Positions 63,866 to 64,000 of a DNA stretch of 64,000 nt are shown piece by piece; position 1 is the stretch's first letter, and each line of letters opens with the position of its first letter. This DNA is from Pictodentalium vernedei. Its lineage: Eukaryota > Mollusca > Scaphopoda > Dentaliida > Dentaliidae. A program made the position numbers and the translations under genes. The stretch is taken from positions 450,926,287-450,990,286 of the forward strand of contig CM062296.1 of NCBI GenBank assembly GCA_031216915.1, read 5' to 3'. A model generated the notes under the pieces. It had not been told where the DNA came from, made no database searches, and saw nothing but the letters and a program-made list of their open reading frames with translations.

Positions 63866-64000
63866 TGGTCATAGGCAACACAGTTAAAGTACAGTATCGG
63901 CTATAGCTGTGTACCTCTTTCCGCTAGAGCCATCACTGATATAGAATTACCTCAGTGCTATATATATTTGAGGGTCAAAGGTCAAGTTTACATGGCCACA

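Overview
The window looks like intergenic or heterochromatin-like DNA from an animal (metazoan) nuclear genome. The evidence is tRNA- and 5S-rRNA-derived SINEs, several non-LTR retrotransposon (LINE) families, Tc1 and MULE DNA transposons, piggyBac-like and mariner-like MITEs, and satellite arrays, with no operons or bacterial-style gene packing. A marine invertebrate is my guess, but nothing here fixes the species. I found no intact host gene. Almost every recognisable open reading frame belongs to a decayed transposon. A few unrecognised coding-like stretches (about 2.47-2.82 kb, 11.45-11.65 kb, 18.7-19.1 kb, 61.3-61.7 kb) are listed with low confidence.

Layout. 0-3.5 kb: a complete-length but frameshifted Tc1 element with 25-bp terminal inverted repeats and TA target duplications, then a SINE. 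3.5-13.5 kb: mostly unrecognised DNA with hairpin MITEs, a 207-bp near-perfect palindrome at 10.1 kb and a 28-bp minisatellite at 11.8-12.5 kb. 13.6-15.8 kb: a LINE with a (TTA)n tail and a broken reverse transcriptase. 17-21 kb: SINE fragments in otherwise unrecognised DNA. 22.4-24.7 kb: a MULE with a FLYWCH-like zinc finger and decayed transposase, interrupted by a SINE with 9-bp target duplications. 24.9-30.6 kb: a second 207-bp palindrome and a duplicated block. One copy of that block is loaded with nested insertions (a TA-MITE carrying two LINE inserts, one of which carries a TTAA-MITE); the other copy keeps the empty sites. 31-40 kb: a SINE, a second copy of the (TTA)n LINE on the minus strand, more MITEs, and LINE 3' ends. 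40.5-52.0 kb: an 11.5-kb composite of ~337-bp tandem monomers with repeated left and right ends, resembling a non-autonomous Helentron/Helitron-type element, with SINEs and other DNA inserted. 52-64 kb: more palindromic MITEs, the third 207-bp palindrome, a pair of ~0.8-kb dispersed elements with central hairpins, and a LINE 3' end with a (CATTT)n tail.

The main theme is inverted-repeat structure: about 17 copies of a TTAA-flanked hairpin MITE, five TA-flanked hairpin MITEs, three 207-bp palindromes and at least ten other hairpins. The most notable items are (i) a SINE whose head joins a tRNA-like start to 5S rRNA sequence while sharing its body with plain tRNA-headed SINEs nearby, (ii) the 207-bp palindromes made of smaller palindromes, (iii) the satellite-bearing Helentron-like composite, and (iv) paralogous empty sites that confirm the target duplications of two MITE families.
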